From JBBSTY01 sp038235385 (GTDB lineage: Bacteria > Actinomycetota > Acidimicrobiia > Acidimicrobiales > Acidimicrobilacustridaceae), in assembly GCA_038235385.1 (NCBI GenBank), contig JBBSTY010000180.1, positions 1 through 6,323 on the forward strand: a stretch of DNA of 6,323 bases. Reading direction: 5' to 3'. This document shows positions 1 to 5,200 of this stretch, one piece after another. How positions within the stretch are numbered: the stretch's first letter is position 1; each line of letters starts with the position of its first letter. Below the pieces are notes generated by a model. That model was not told where the DNA came from and ran no database searches. It saw nothing but the letters and a program-made list of their open reading frames with translations. A program made the translations under genes and the position numbers.

Positions 1-248
1 ACCTGGCCCTTGCCCCCGGCGCGCACCACCGGGGGGTCGAGGCGCAGGGGGTGGGGGCCGACGGGCCGCAGGAGCTCGACGGTGCGCCGCGCCGGGAACA
101 TGGGCCCGGGCGTCGGCAGCGACTCCAGCGCGTCGGCCAGCAGCGCGGCGACGGGTCCGCCGTGGAGCGAGTCCTCGGACCAGGGGCCGGTGCTCAGCTC
201 GGTGGGGGTGACGACGTTGCCGTCACGGACGAAGAGCGATGCGGTCAT
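1..248 (-). CDS. Acyl-CoA thioesterase-like protein (hotdog fold), 5' part only
   Basis: The gene starts at the ATG whose first base is 248 and runs off the left edge after 82 codons and two bases. The protein opens MTASLFVRDGNVVTPTELS and continues with GPWSEDSLHGGPVAALLADALE at residues 22-43, then RRTVELLRPV near residue 56. A short N-terminal strand, then W-x(4)-LHGGP-x-AALLA, then TVELLRPV is the usual opening of the TesB-like/4HBT_3 thioesterase family of actinobacteria, which hydrolyse acyl-CoA to free acid and CoA. The catalytic C-terminal hotdog is outside the window, so activity and substrate cannot be judged. No Shine-Dalgarno is visible upstream of the ATG, so a leaderless mRNA is possible. 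It is divergent from the sensor kinase. Family is fairly sure; specific function is not. Confidence 0.72.
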   Translation of the reverse strand, partial: MTASLFVRDGNVVTPTELSTGPWSEDSLHGGPVAALLADALESLPTPGPMFPARRTVELLRPVGPHPLRLDPPVVRAGGKGQ

Positions 249-334
249 GGGCCAACGCTACGGAGGCCACAGCCGCGGGTCCACCTCCGACCGCGCCGGT
301 GGCGGCGGAGCGCGCTCGCTCCCGGGCGACCATC

Positions 335-376
335 GTGGGCGTGGGCGTGGGCGTGGGCGTGGGCGTGGGCGTGGGC
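335..376. repeat. Seven tandem copies of the hexamer GTGGGC
   Basis: Seven uninterrupted perfect copies of GTGGGC (GCCCAC on the other strand) fill these 42 bases, and an imperfect GCGGGA follows. The array lies in the 174-bp spacer between the divergent thioesterase and sensor kinase starts, 46 bases before the kinase ATG. A hexamer array can change copy number by slippage, which would change promoter spacing but not a reading frame. It could also simply be a neutral G-rich microsatellite. The G-rich strand has GGG every six bases, which could form a G-quadruplex. Confidence 0.9.
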
Positions 377-422
377 GCGGGATGCTCGCGTCGGGTGGTG
401 ACGCTGCCAGACTGTCGCGCCT

Positions 423-2033
423 ATGGCGACGACGGCCGAGCTGGCCCGCTACTACACGACCCTCGACCCCGCCAGCGTCGACCACCTGCAACGCCTGGTC
501 GCGTCGTGGGGGCTGCTGGCCGATCTCTGCTTCGCCGACCTGTTGCTCTTCGCCCGGGTCGATCCCGCCCGAAAGGTGCCCGGCGTGGCCGAGGAGGCCG
601 AGGGTGCGGCGGAGCGCCTCGTCGTGCTCGGCCAGGTGCGGCCGCTGACGAGCCAGACCCTGTTCCGCAGCGACTGGATGGGCGATGTCATCTCGGTCGA
701 CGAACGACCGATCGTGGTGCGCGCCCTGCGCCTCGGCGAACTGATCGAGGGAGAGATCACCCACCCGTCGATGCGCGAACAGGTGCGCGTCCAGTGCATC
801 CCGGTGAAGCTCGCCGGACGAACCGTGGCCGTGATGACGCGGGAGTCCACGCCGATGGTGGGCCGCCACCAGGGAGAGCTGGAACGGGCCTACATCGAGG
901 TGTTCAACCGGTTCGTCCGGATGATCGCCGATGGCCAGTTCCCCTTCGCCGGCGAGGAGGGATGGATCGAGGAGGCGCCCCGTGTCGGCGACGGGGCGAT
1001 CATCCTCGACGAGTCCGAACGGGTGTCCTACGCGAGTCCGAACGCCATCTCGGCGCTGCACCGCGTCGGGGTCCACCTCAACGCCGAGGGCATGCGCCTC
1101 GCCGAGCTCGGGCTGCACGAGCAGGTGGTTCGCAGTGCGTTCACGACCGGTCGTCCAGCCACCGAGGAGATCGAGCGCGGACCGGAGGTCACCGTGCTCG
1201 TGCGCTGCCTCCCGCTGCTCGACCACGGTTCGGTGACGGGCGCGGTCGTGCTGATGCGCGACATCTCCGAGTTGCGTCGTCGCGATCGGCTGCTCCTGTC
1301 CAAGGACGCGACCATCCGAGAGATCCACCACCGGGTGAAGAACAACCTGCAGACGATCTCGTCGTTGCTCCGCCTGCAGGCGCGCCGGCTGTCGCCGAGC
1401 GAGTCCAAGTCGGCGCTCGAGGAGAGCGTGCGTCGCATCCGGTCCATCGCGCTCGTGCACGAGACGCTGTCGCGCGAGGCGGGGGACGACGTGCCCTTCG
1501 TCGAGATCGTGCGTCCGCTGGTTCGCATGGTGGAGGAGGGACTGATCTCACCGGAGCGCCCGGTGCGGTTCCACGTTTCCGGTGACGCCGGGACGCTGCC
1601 CGGGACCGTGGCCACCTCGTTGGCGGTGATGTTGACCGAGCTGTTGCAGAACGCGGTCGATCACGGGTTCCCCCCGGGAACCGAGCCGCCCGGGGGCGAC
1701 GTGCGGGTCGAGCTCCACAACGACGGTCGGGAGCTGCGCATCGACGTGGTCGACGATGGCGCGGGGATGCCCGAGGGGTTCTCGGTCGACGAGACGACGG
1801 GCCTGGGCCTGTCGATCGTGCGGACGCTCATCACCACCGAGCTCGCCGGTTCGATCGAGATGCAGCACGGCGATGGCGATCACCGGCGCCCGGGTACCCG
1901 GGTGACGCTCCGGGTGCCGTTGGCACGGCAGCGGGTCACCGACCCCGACGACGCCGGGAACCTGGTGCGGGGCTCGTTGCCCGGCCTCGATCGGACCGGG
2001 CAGGGGTCCGGCGGGCTCGGCTCGTCGCGGTGA
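423..2033 (+). CDS. pdtaS: PdtaS-type cytosolic sensor histidine kinase
   Basis: This is a soluble 536-residue histidine kinase with no membrane segment or signal peptide. Domains in order are an N-terminal GAF-like sensor (about 12-150), a PAS domain (about 188-285, opening GDGAIILDESERVSYASPNA), a HisKA_2 dimerisation domain with H-box REIHHRVKNNLQ (His302/His303), and an HATPase_c domain. The ATPase shows N-box ELLQNAVDH (Asn410), DDGAGM (444-449) and GLGLS (460-464). All catalytic motifs are intact. The order and wording match M. tuberculosis PdtaS (Rv3220c, 501 aa), which phosphorylates the RNA-binding ANTAR regulator PdtaR; no PdtaR gene is in this window. Differences are an Ala/Glu-rich insert at about 49-65, a Gly/Ser-rich C-terminal tail (505-536), and loss of two sensor cysteines (see findings). 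The ATG at 423 is chosen because an in-frame TGA lies only 21 bases upstream (399-401). No Shine-Dalgarno precedes it. Confidence 0.93.
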   Translation: MATTAELARYYTTLDPASVDHLQRLVASWGLLADLCFADLLLFARVDPARKVPGVAEEAEGAAERLVVLGQVRPLTSQTLFRSDWMGDVISVDERPIVVRALRLGELIEGEITHPSMREQVRVQCIPVKLAGRTVAVMTRESTPMVGRHQGELERAYIEVFNRFVRMIADGQFPFAGEEGWIEEAPRVGDGAIILDESERVSYASPNAISALHRVGVHLNAEGMRLAELGLHEQVVRSAFTTGRPATEEIERGPEVTVLVRCLPLLDHGSVTGAVVLMRDISELRRRDRLLLSKDATIREIHHRVKNNLQTISSLLRLQARRLSPSESKSALEESVRRIRSIALVHETLSREAGDDVPFVEIVRPLVRMVEEGLISPERPVRFHVSGDAGTLPGTVATSLAVMLTELLQNAVDHGFPPGTEPPGGDVRVELHNDGRELRIDVVDDGAGMPEGFSVDETTGLGLSIVRTLITTELAGSIEMQHGDGDHRRPGTRVTLRVPLARQRVTDPDDAGNLVRGSLPGLDRTGQGSGGLGSSR

Positions 2034-2080
2034 TCGATCCGGGCGCGTCCGGTGTGGAGCCGACCGTGGCGACGCGCGTC

Positions 2081-2104
2081 ACGGCCTCCCGTCGGGGAGG
2101 CCGT
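2081..2104. terminator. Hairpin terminator between convergent pdtaS and whiB1
   Basis: A perfect 10-bp stem, ACGGCCTCCC (2081-2090) with GGGAGGCCGT (2095-2104), encloses the 4-base loop GTCG. It lies 47 bases after the kinase stop and 56 bases before the end of the WhiB gene on the other strand, so it can serve both. There is no T-tract on either side, as is common for actinobacterial terminators. A smaller hairpin, GCGGG-ACGA-CCCGC, follows at 2116-2129. Confidence 0.72.
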
Positions 2105-2160
2105 TGCGTGGACCTGCGGGACGACCCGCCGTCGGGCGAGCCGTCATGGGCCGGGGTCGG

Positions 2161-2448
2161 TCAGGAGGCGCGGCGCTTGGCGGCGAGCCACTGGCGGCGC
2201 AGCTTGCGGCGCTCCTCCTCGGAGGTGCCGCCCCAGATGCCCGAGTCCTGGTTGGTGGTGAGGGCGAACTCGAGGCAGGGCTGGCGAGCCTCGCACTCGT
2301 CGCACACCGCCTTGGCCGATTCGATCTGCTCGATGGCCGGGCCGGTGGTGCCGACCGGGAAGAACAGGTCCGGATCGGTGTCACGGCACGCAGAGAACTG
2401 GCGCCAGTTGTCGGTGTCGACGGAAACGGTCAACGAGGTGAGGGCCAC
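2161..2448 (-). CDS. whiB1: WhiB-family [4Fe-4S] transcriptional regulator, WhiB1-like
   Basis: The product is 95 residues, the normal size for a short WhiB protein. The four iron-sulfur cysteines are Cys21 (in SACRDTDPDLFFPVG) and Cys49, Cys52 and Cys58 (CDECEARQPC). They are followed by the turn GIWGG (70-74) and the basic tail RRKLRRQWLAAKRRAS, which probably contacts DNA. The wording is closest to mycobacterial WhiB1 and streptomycete WblE. In those the cluster reacts with nitric oxide and the protein binds region 4 of the housekeeping sigma factor. The start is the GTG at 2448-2446, with GGAGG 4 bases before it; translation then reads VALTSLTVSVDTDNW. The frame stays open 43 codons further upstream to 2577, but that stretch looks non-coding and contains the predicted promoter. 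The gene converges on pdtaS, as I recall for M. tuberculosis. The WhiB assignment is firm; the WhiB1 subtype is an inference. Confidence 0.93.
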   Translation of the reverse strand: MALTSLTVSVDTDNWRQFSACRDTDPDLFFPVGTTGPAIEQIESAKAVCDECEARQPCLEFALTTNQDSGIWGGTSEEERRKLRRQWLAAKRRAS

Positions 2449-2452
2449 AGTG

Positions 2453-2457
2453 CCTCC
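2453..2457 (-). promoter_or_regulatory. Ribosome binding site GGAGG that fixes the whiB1 start
   Basis: GGAGG on the minus strand lies 4 bases before the GTG at 2448. It is the only good Shine-Dalgarno in this frame and supports the 95-residue product over the 138-residue reading. Confidence 0.65.
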
Positions 2458-2502
2458 ACTGCCTAGGAGCTTCCGCGCCGCACCGGACTCGGCGTGGTCG
2501 AA

Positions 2503-2518
2503 CGTGAAGCATTTCACA
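2503..2518. promoter_or_regulatory. CRP/FNR-like palindrome upstream of whiB1
   Basis: The minus strand reads TGTGA-AATGCT-TCACG, which matches the CRP-family consensus TGTGA-N6-TCACA in nine of ten fixed positions. It lies 55 bases upstream of the whiB1 GTG. M. tuberculosis whiB1 is known to be controlled by the cAMP receptor protein Rv3676. Relative to the promoter predicted at 2559-2587 the site is downstream of the likely start of transcription, so it would repress unless another promoter is used. It could also form a small GTGAA/TTCAC hairpin in the leader RNA. Confidence 0.42.
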
Positions 2519-2558
2519 TGCCACCGCCAGAGGGCAGGCGTGTAGCTGGGACAACACG

Positions 2559-2587
2559 ACGTTAGGGGTTGGGACACGAGGTTTCAA
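2559..2587 (-). promoter_or_regulatory. Predicted promoter of whiB1
   Basis: The minus strand has TTGAAA (2587-2582), a 17-base spacer, and TAACGT (2564-2559). This is close to the housekeeping sigma consensus with ideal spacing. The transcript would start near 2552 and carry a leader of about 100 nt, which would hold the CRP-like palindrome. Confidence 0.5.
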
Positions 2588-2607
2588 GGGGTCAAAGAAC
2601 GATTTTT

Positions 2608-2616
2608 TGTGATACT
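2608..2616 (+). promoter_or_regulatory. Predicted extended -10 promoter of the phosphodiesterase gene
   Basis: TGTGATACT contains GATACT (2611-2616) preceded by the extended -10 dinucleotide TG with one base between. It follows an unusually A/T-rich patch for this genome (2596-2616). No good -35 hexamer is seen at 16-18 bases. Transcription would begin near 2623, about 40 nt before the ATG at 2663. Confidence 0.38.
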
Positions 2617-2662
2617 GCCCATCTGTTCCGCAGCGAAGGACCACAACCACGGAGAGTGACAG

Positions 2663-3379
2663 ATGGAGTGTCTGGTCATCGGCCACCGGGGCGCGTCGGC
2701 GGCGTATCCGGAGAACACGTTGGCGGCGTTCGAGGGCGCGTCGGCGCTCGGTGCCGACTGGGTCGAGCTCGATGTCCGCCTCACCGCGGACGGCACGCCG
2801 GTCATCCACCACGACGCCGAGGTCCCGGACGGGCCGACGATCGCCTCGGCGACCATCGCCGAGCTCCCCGCCAGCGTCGCGACCCTCGATGCCGCGCTGG
2901 CGACCTGTCGTTCACTCGACCTGGGGGTCAACATCGAGATCAAGAGCGATCCGCGGTCCTCGGATTTCGACCCGGACTACGCGATCGTCGCTGCGGCGCT
3001 CGAGGTGGTCGGTCGGTCGGGCGTTGACGCCCGCAGCGACGGCAGCGATCGCTACCTCGTGACCTCGTTCGATCCGGGTTGCCTCGATGCCGTGCGGGCC
3101 CAGGGCGGTCCGGCGACCGGGCAACTCGTCTTCGGGTTCGACGATCTCCACGAACTCGTCGCGAGTGCCGCGGCGGCGGGTCACGTGGCGGTCAACCCGT
3201 GGGCCCCCCAGGTGGACGAGGCCTTCATGGCTGCCGCTCGGGGCGCAGGACTGGCGGTCTTCCCGTGGACGGTCGACGATCCCGAGCGCATGGCCGAGCT
3301 CGTCGAGCTCGGCGTCGAGGGCATCATCACCAACGTCCCCGACCGGTTGCGACGTGTCCTCGTCGAGCGCCACGGGTGA
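2663..3379 (+). CDS. Glycerophosphodiester phosphodiesterase
   Basis: The 238-residue protein is a complete GDPD-family TIM barrel, which hydrolyses glycerophosphodiesters (deacylated phospholipids) to glycerol-3-phosphate and an alcohol, with a divalent metal. The family signature is at the N terminus: GHRGASAAYPENTLAAF (7-23) with His8, Arg9 and Glu17-Asn18, then VELDVRLTADG (34-44) with Glu35 and Asp37, and HHD at 49-51. Later elements are NIEIK (90-94, Glu92 and Lys94), FPWTVDDPERM and the end strand GVEGIITNVPDRL. All expected catalytic and metal residues are present. There is no signal peptide, so it should be cytosolic. The ATG at 2663 has GGAGAG six bases upstream. It is divergent from whiB1 and followed 69 bases later by the methyltransferase. 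A linked glycerophosphodiester transporter is not visible, so internal lipid turnover is more likely than uptake (inference). Confidence 0.93.
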   Translation: MECLVIGHRGASAAYPENTLAAFEGASALGADWVELDVRLTADGTPVIHHDAEVPDGPTIASATIAELPASVATLDAALATCRSLDLGVNIEIKSDPRSSDFDPDYAIVAAALEVVGRSGVDARSDGSDRYLVTSFDPGCLDAVRAQGGPATGQLVFGFDDLHELVASAAAAGHVAVNPWAPQVDEAFMAAARGAGLAVFPWTVDDPERMAELVELGVEGIITNVPDRLRRVLVERHG

Positions 3380-3421
3380 TCCACCCGCGCATCGACCACG
3401 TGGCCGGCCCGGGCCCGGCAG

Positions 3422-3427
3422 TAGTGT
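3422..3427 (+). promoter_or_regulatory. Possible -10 element before the methyltransferase
   Basis: TAGTGT fits the actinobacterial TANNNT -10 pattern. It ends seven bases before an ATG at 3435, the spacing expected for a leaderless transcript. The -35 region (about 3399-3404, CGTGGC) is poor. If real, the methyltransferase is transcribed separately from the phosphodiesterase. Confidence 0.38.
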
Positions 3428-3434
3428 GGCGCCG

Positions 3435-3452
3435 ATGAGGGCCGACCGATGA
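3435..3452 (+). other. Possible leaderless five-codon upstream ORF (MRADR)
   Basis: ATG at 3435 opens a five-codon frame ending in TGA at 3450-3452. That stop overlaps the methyltransferase ATG (3449-3451) as ATGA. The presumed -10 at 3422-3427 would put the transcript's 5' end at or next to this ATG. Translation of it would couple to the methyltransferase start, and its codons contain that gene's GAGGG Shine-Dalgarno (3437-3441). Confidence 0.3.
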
Positions 3453-4102
3453 ACAAGCGGGATCTTGCGCGTCGGGTGGCGCGGTACAGCCAGACCACCG
3501 ACAAGCTCAACTGGATCGCCAGGTGGGAGTCGATGGTCCAACCGCAGGACGCGCCGATGCTCGGCGATCGCTACGAGTTGTACCGCTTCCTCCACGACCG
3601 CGTCGGCGACGAACCCATCACCTACCTCGAGTTCGGCGTCGCCAGCGGCGACAGCATCCGAGCCTGGGCGGGTCTCAACCGCCACCCGGGGTCGACCTTC
3701 CACGGCTTCGACACGTTCGAGGGACTGCCCGAGTCGTGGAACTCCACGTTCCCCGAGGGCTCCTTCTCGACCGGGGGTGTGCCGCCCCAGATCGACGACC
3801 CGCGCGTCCGGTTCTCCACGGGCCTCTTCCAGGACACCCTCCGCCCGTTCCTCGAACACCTCGACCCCGGCGAGACGCGGCTCGTCGTGCACATGGATGC
3901 CGATCTCTACTCCGCCACGCTCTACGCGCTCACCCAACTCGACCACCTGATGCCGGCGGGGACCATCGTCCTCTTCGACGAGTTCCAGAGCTACCTGCAC
4001 GAGTTCCGCGCCTGGCACGACTACCAGAACGCCTACGGACGACCGTTCACGTTCCTCGCCCTCGCGAGCGGAGGCGTCAACGTCGCCGTCGAGTTGACCT
4101 GA
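3449..4102 (+). CDS. Class I SAM-dependent methyltransferase, TylF/Methyltransf_24-like
   Basis: The 217-residue protein has a Rossmann methyltransferase core. Motif I is YLEFGVASGDSIRAW (59-73), the SAM loop. FHGFDTFEGLPESW (84-97) carries the acidic residue expected to hold the SAM ribose. RFSTGLFQDTLRPFL (121-135), VVHMDADLYSATLYAL (146-161) and TIVLFDEF (172-179) follow, with aspartates placed like the metal ligands of TylF/MycF-type O-methyltransferases. Relatives methylate sugars or other hydroxyls, often near polysaccharide or secondary-metabolite genes; nothing here identifies the substrate. There is no signal peptide or membrane segment, so it is cytosolic. The ATG at 3449 is chosen because GAGGG lies seven bases upstream and the family alignment begins soon after; the earlier ATG at 3435 is in another frame. 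It may be co-transcribed with the upstream phosphodiesterase. It converges on the lipid kinase with 73 bases between and no convincing terminator. Confidence 0.82.
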   Translation: MNKRDLARRVARYSQTTDKLNWIARWESMVQPQDAPMLGDRYELYRFLHDRVGDEPITYLEFGVASGDSIRAWAGLNRHPGSTFHGFDTFEGLPESWNSTFPEGSFSTGGVPPQIDDPRVRFSTGLFQDTLRPFLEHLDPGETRLVVHMDADLYSATLYALTQLDHLMPAGTIVLFDEFQSYLHEFRAWHDYQNAYGRPFTFLALASGGVNVAVELT

Positions 4103-4175
4103 CGGGCCTGCTGGCACGCGTCGGCTGCGGTCGCTGGACCCTGGGCGGGCGACTGGCGGCGGTCGAGGGGGACCG

Positions 4176-5114
4176 TCAGCGGGCGGTGCGCGGAGCGTCG
4201 GTGGGGAGCACCAGGTCGAGGATGTCGGGCTCGTGGCGGAACCGCAGCGAGGTGGCGTCGCCGAGGTGGTCGCCGTCGACCTGGTAGGGGAAGGGGCCGT
4301 AGCCGTCCACCCGGACCTCGACGATGTCGGCGCGGTAATCGACGAGCGGGTGGTGCGTCACCCTCGATCGACCGAGGAGCGCCGATCCCAACATCGCCAG
4401 CACCGGTGCCATGGCGAGCGTCCGTCCCGCGATCACGACCAGACCCCGGTCGAGGCCCGCATCGGGGGCGATGTCGATGGGGAGGGTTCCGAGGTAGGTG
4501 TACGGGGTCGTGTTGAAGCAGATGGCGACGTAGGCGTCGTCGATCACCGAGCCGTCGGCGTGGTGGACCGCGAACCGTGGCCGTGAACGGTCGTAGCGGC
4601 GCAGCGCGGTGTCGAACGCGGCGTACACGAAGAGCGGGTGGCTGGCGTAGCGCTTCAGCGATGCCCGACGTTCCACCTGCTCGACCACGGCCGCATCGAA
4701 GCCCATGCCCACGTGGAAGAGGAAGTAGCGCCCGTCGACCGAGCCCAGACCGACCCGGCGGATCGATCGGGCGTCGAGGGCGTCGAGGAGCACCGCCGTG
4801 GCCTCGATGGGGTCGTCGGGGAGGCCGATCGTGCGGGCGAAGACGTTGGTGGAACCGCCGGGCAGCGGCGCGAGCGCGGTGCGGCTTCCGGCGAGGCCGT
4901 TGGCCGCCTCGTTGAGCGTGCCGTCTCCACCCAGCACGACGACCACCTCGGTGCCGTCGCGCGCCGCGCCCTGCGCGAGGCGGGTGGCGTGGCCCCGCCG
5001 GCTCGTCTCGGCCACCGACACCTCGTGGTCGGCCGCCAGGGCCTTCTGGATGACCACGAGGCCTCGGGCGGTGACCGACGACGCCGAGGTGTTGACGACG
5101 AGCAGCAGCTTCAC
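4176..5114 (-). CDS. Diacylglycerol/sphingosine kinase-family lipid kinase (YegS/BmrU-like)
   Basis: The 312-residue protein has the full two-domain DAGK fold. The N-terminal catalytic domain opens MKLLLVVNTSAS and carries the nucleotide-binding motif VVVLGGDGTLNEAANGL (GGDGT at 62-66, catalytic-type Asp) and PLPGGSTNVFARTIGLP (PGGSTN at 85-90). The C-terminal beta-sandwich ends with GPFPYQVDGDHLGDATSLRF, typical of the YegS-like domain. Such enzymes transfer phosphate from ATP to diacylglycerol or another lipid alcohol at the inner membrane face; the substrate is not shown by sequence. The start is GTG at 5114 with no Shine-Dalgarno. TAGGGT (5129-5124) nine bases upstream would give a nearly leaderless transcript. 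The gene is divergent from etfB. A relative sits beside whiB1 in M. tuberculosis (Rv3218, from memory), which supports an old link with the regulator pair. Confidence 0.88.
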   Translation of the reverse strand: MKLLLVVNTSASSVTARGLVVIQKALAADHEVSVAETSRRGHATRLAQGAARDGTEVVVVLGGDGTLNEAANGLAGSRTALAPLPGGSTNVFARTIGLPDDPIEATAVLLDALDARSIRRVGLGSVDGRYFLFHVGMGFDAAVVEQVERRASLKRYASHPLFVYAAFDTALRRYDRSRPRFAVHHADGSVIDDAYVAICFNTTPYTYLGTLPIDIAPDAGLDRGLVVIAGRTLAMAPVLAMLGSALLGRSRVTHHPLVDYRADIVEVRVDGYGPFPYQVDGDHLGDATSLRFRHEPDILDLVLPTDAPRTAR

Positions 5115-5123
5115 GGGGACGGG

Positions 5124-5129
5124 ACCCTA
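5124..5129 (-). promoter_or_regulatory. Possible -10 element of the lipid kinase gene
   Basis: TAGGGT on the minus strand fits TANNNT and ends nine bases before the GTG at 5114, consistent with a very short or absent leader. No convincing -35 hexamer is seen. Confidence 0.33.
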
Positions 5130-5151
5130 GTGCCCACGTCGGCCGGCGGTC

Positions 5152-5170
5152 CGACCACACGATTTGGTCG
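5152..5170. promoter_or_regulatory. Operator-like palindrome between lipid kinase and etfB
   Basis: CGACCA (5152-5157) and TGGTCG (5165-5170) form a perfect 6-bp inverted repeat around a 7-base spacer, 19 bp in all. It overlaps the proposed etfB -35 hexamer. A second inverted repeat, GGTCCGA (5148-5154) with TCGGACC (5179-5185), brackets it. The size and place suit a dimeric repressor such as a TetR- or GntR-family protein, but no regulator can be named. Confidence 0.35.
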
Positions 5171-5193
5171 CCACGGGATCGGACCACAAGAAT
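5164..5193 (+). promoter_or_regulatory. Predicted leaderless promoter of etfBA
   Basis: TTGGTC (5164-5169), an 18-base spacer and AAGAAT (5188-5193) lie exactly seven bases before the etfB ATG, so transcription would begin at or beside the A of the start codon. There is no Shine-Dalgarno in front of etfB, which agrees with a leaderless message. Confidence 0.42.
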
Positions 5194-5200
5194 CGAACGC

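Noticed and set aside
335..376. Repeat array as a CRISPR
   Set aside because: The repeats are six bases with no spacers between them.
408..413. CAGACT as a -10 element for pdtaS
   Set aside because: It lacks the leading T of TANNNT, and no -35 partner is visible. The kinase promoter could not be placed.
258..1460. A 400-codon open frame on the minus strand opposite the sensor kinase
   Set aside because: It is a high-G+C shadow of the kinase: its composition is Arg/Asp/His-rich with no family match, while the plus strand has complete kinase motifs.
239..1585. A 448-codon plus-strand frame with a GVGVGV stretch
   Set aside because: The dipeptide run is only the hexamer array translated. The rest is Arg/Pro/Gly-rich out-of-frame kinase sequence.
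3402..3419. G/C palindromes (GGCCGGCC, GGCCCGGGCC, CCGGGCCCGG) as a terminator after the phosphodiesterase
   Set aside because: The best stem with a loop is only 5 bp (GCCGG/CCGGC). Overlapping palindromes are expected in runs of G and C, so I do not call a terminator.
2912..4117. A 401-codon minus-strand frame across the phosphodiesterase and methyltransferase
   Set aside because: It spans two well-supported plus-strand genes and the gap between them, and its sequence shows no recognisable domain.
4129..4175. Short hairpins GGTC/GACC (4129-4140) and CGGTC/GACCG (4160-4175) as terminators between the methyltransferase and lipid kinase
   Set aside because: Stems of 4-5 bp without a T-tract are too weak, although something must end transcription in this 73-bp convergent gap.
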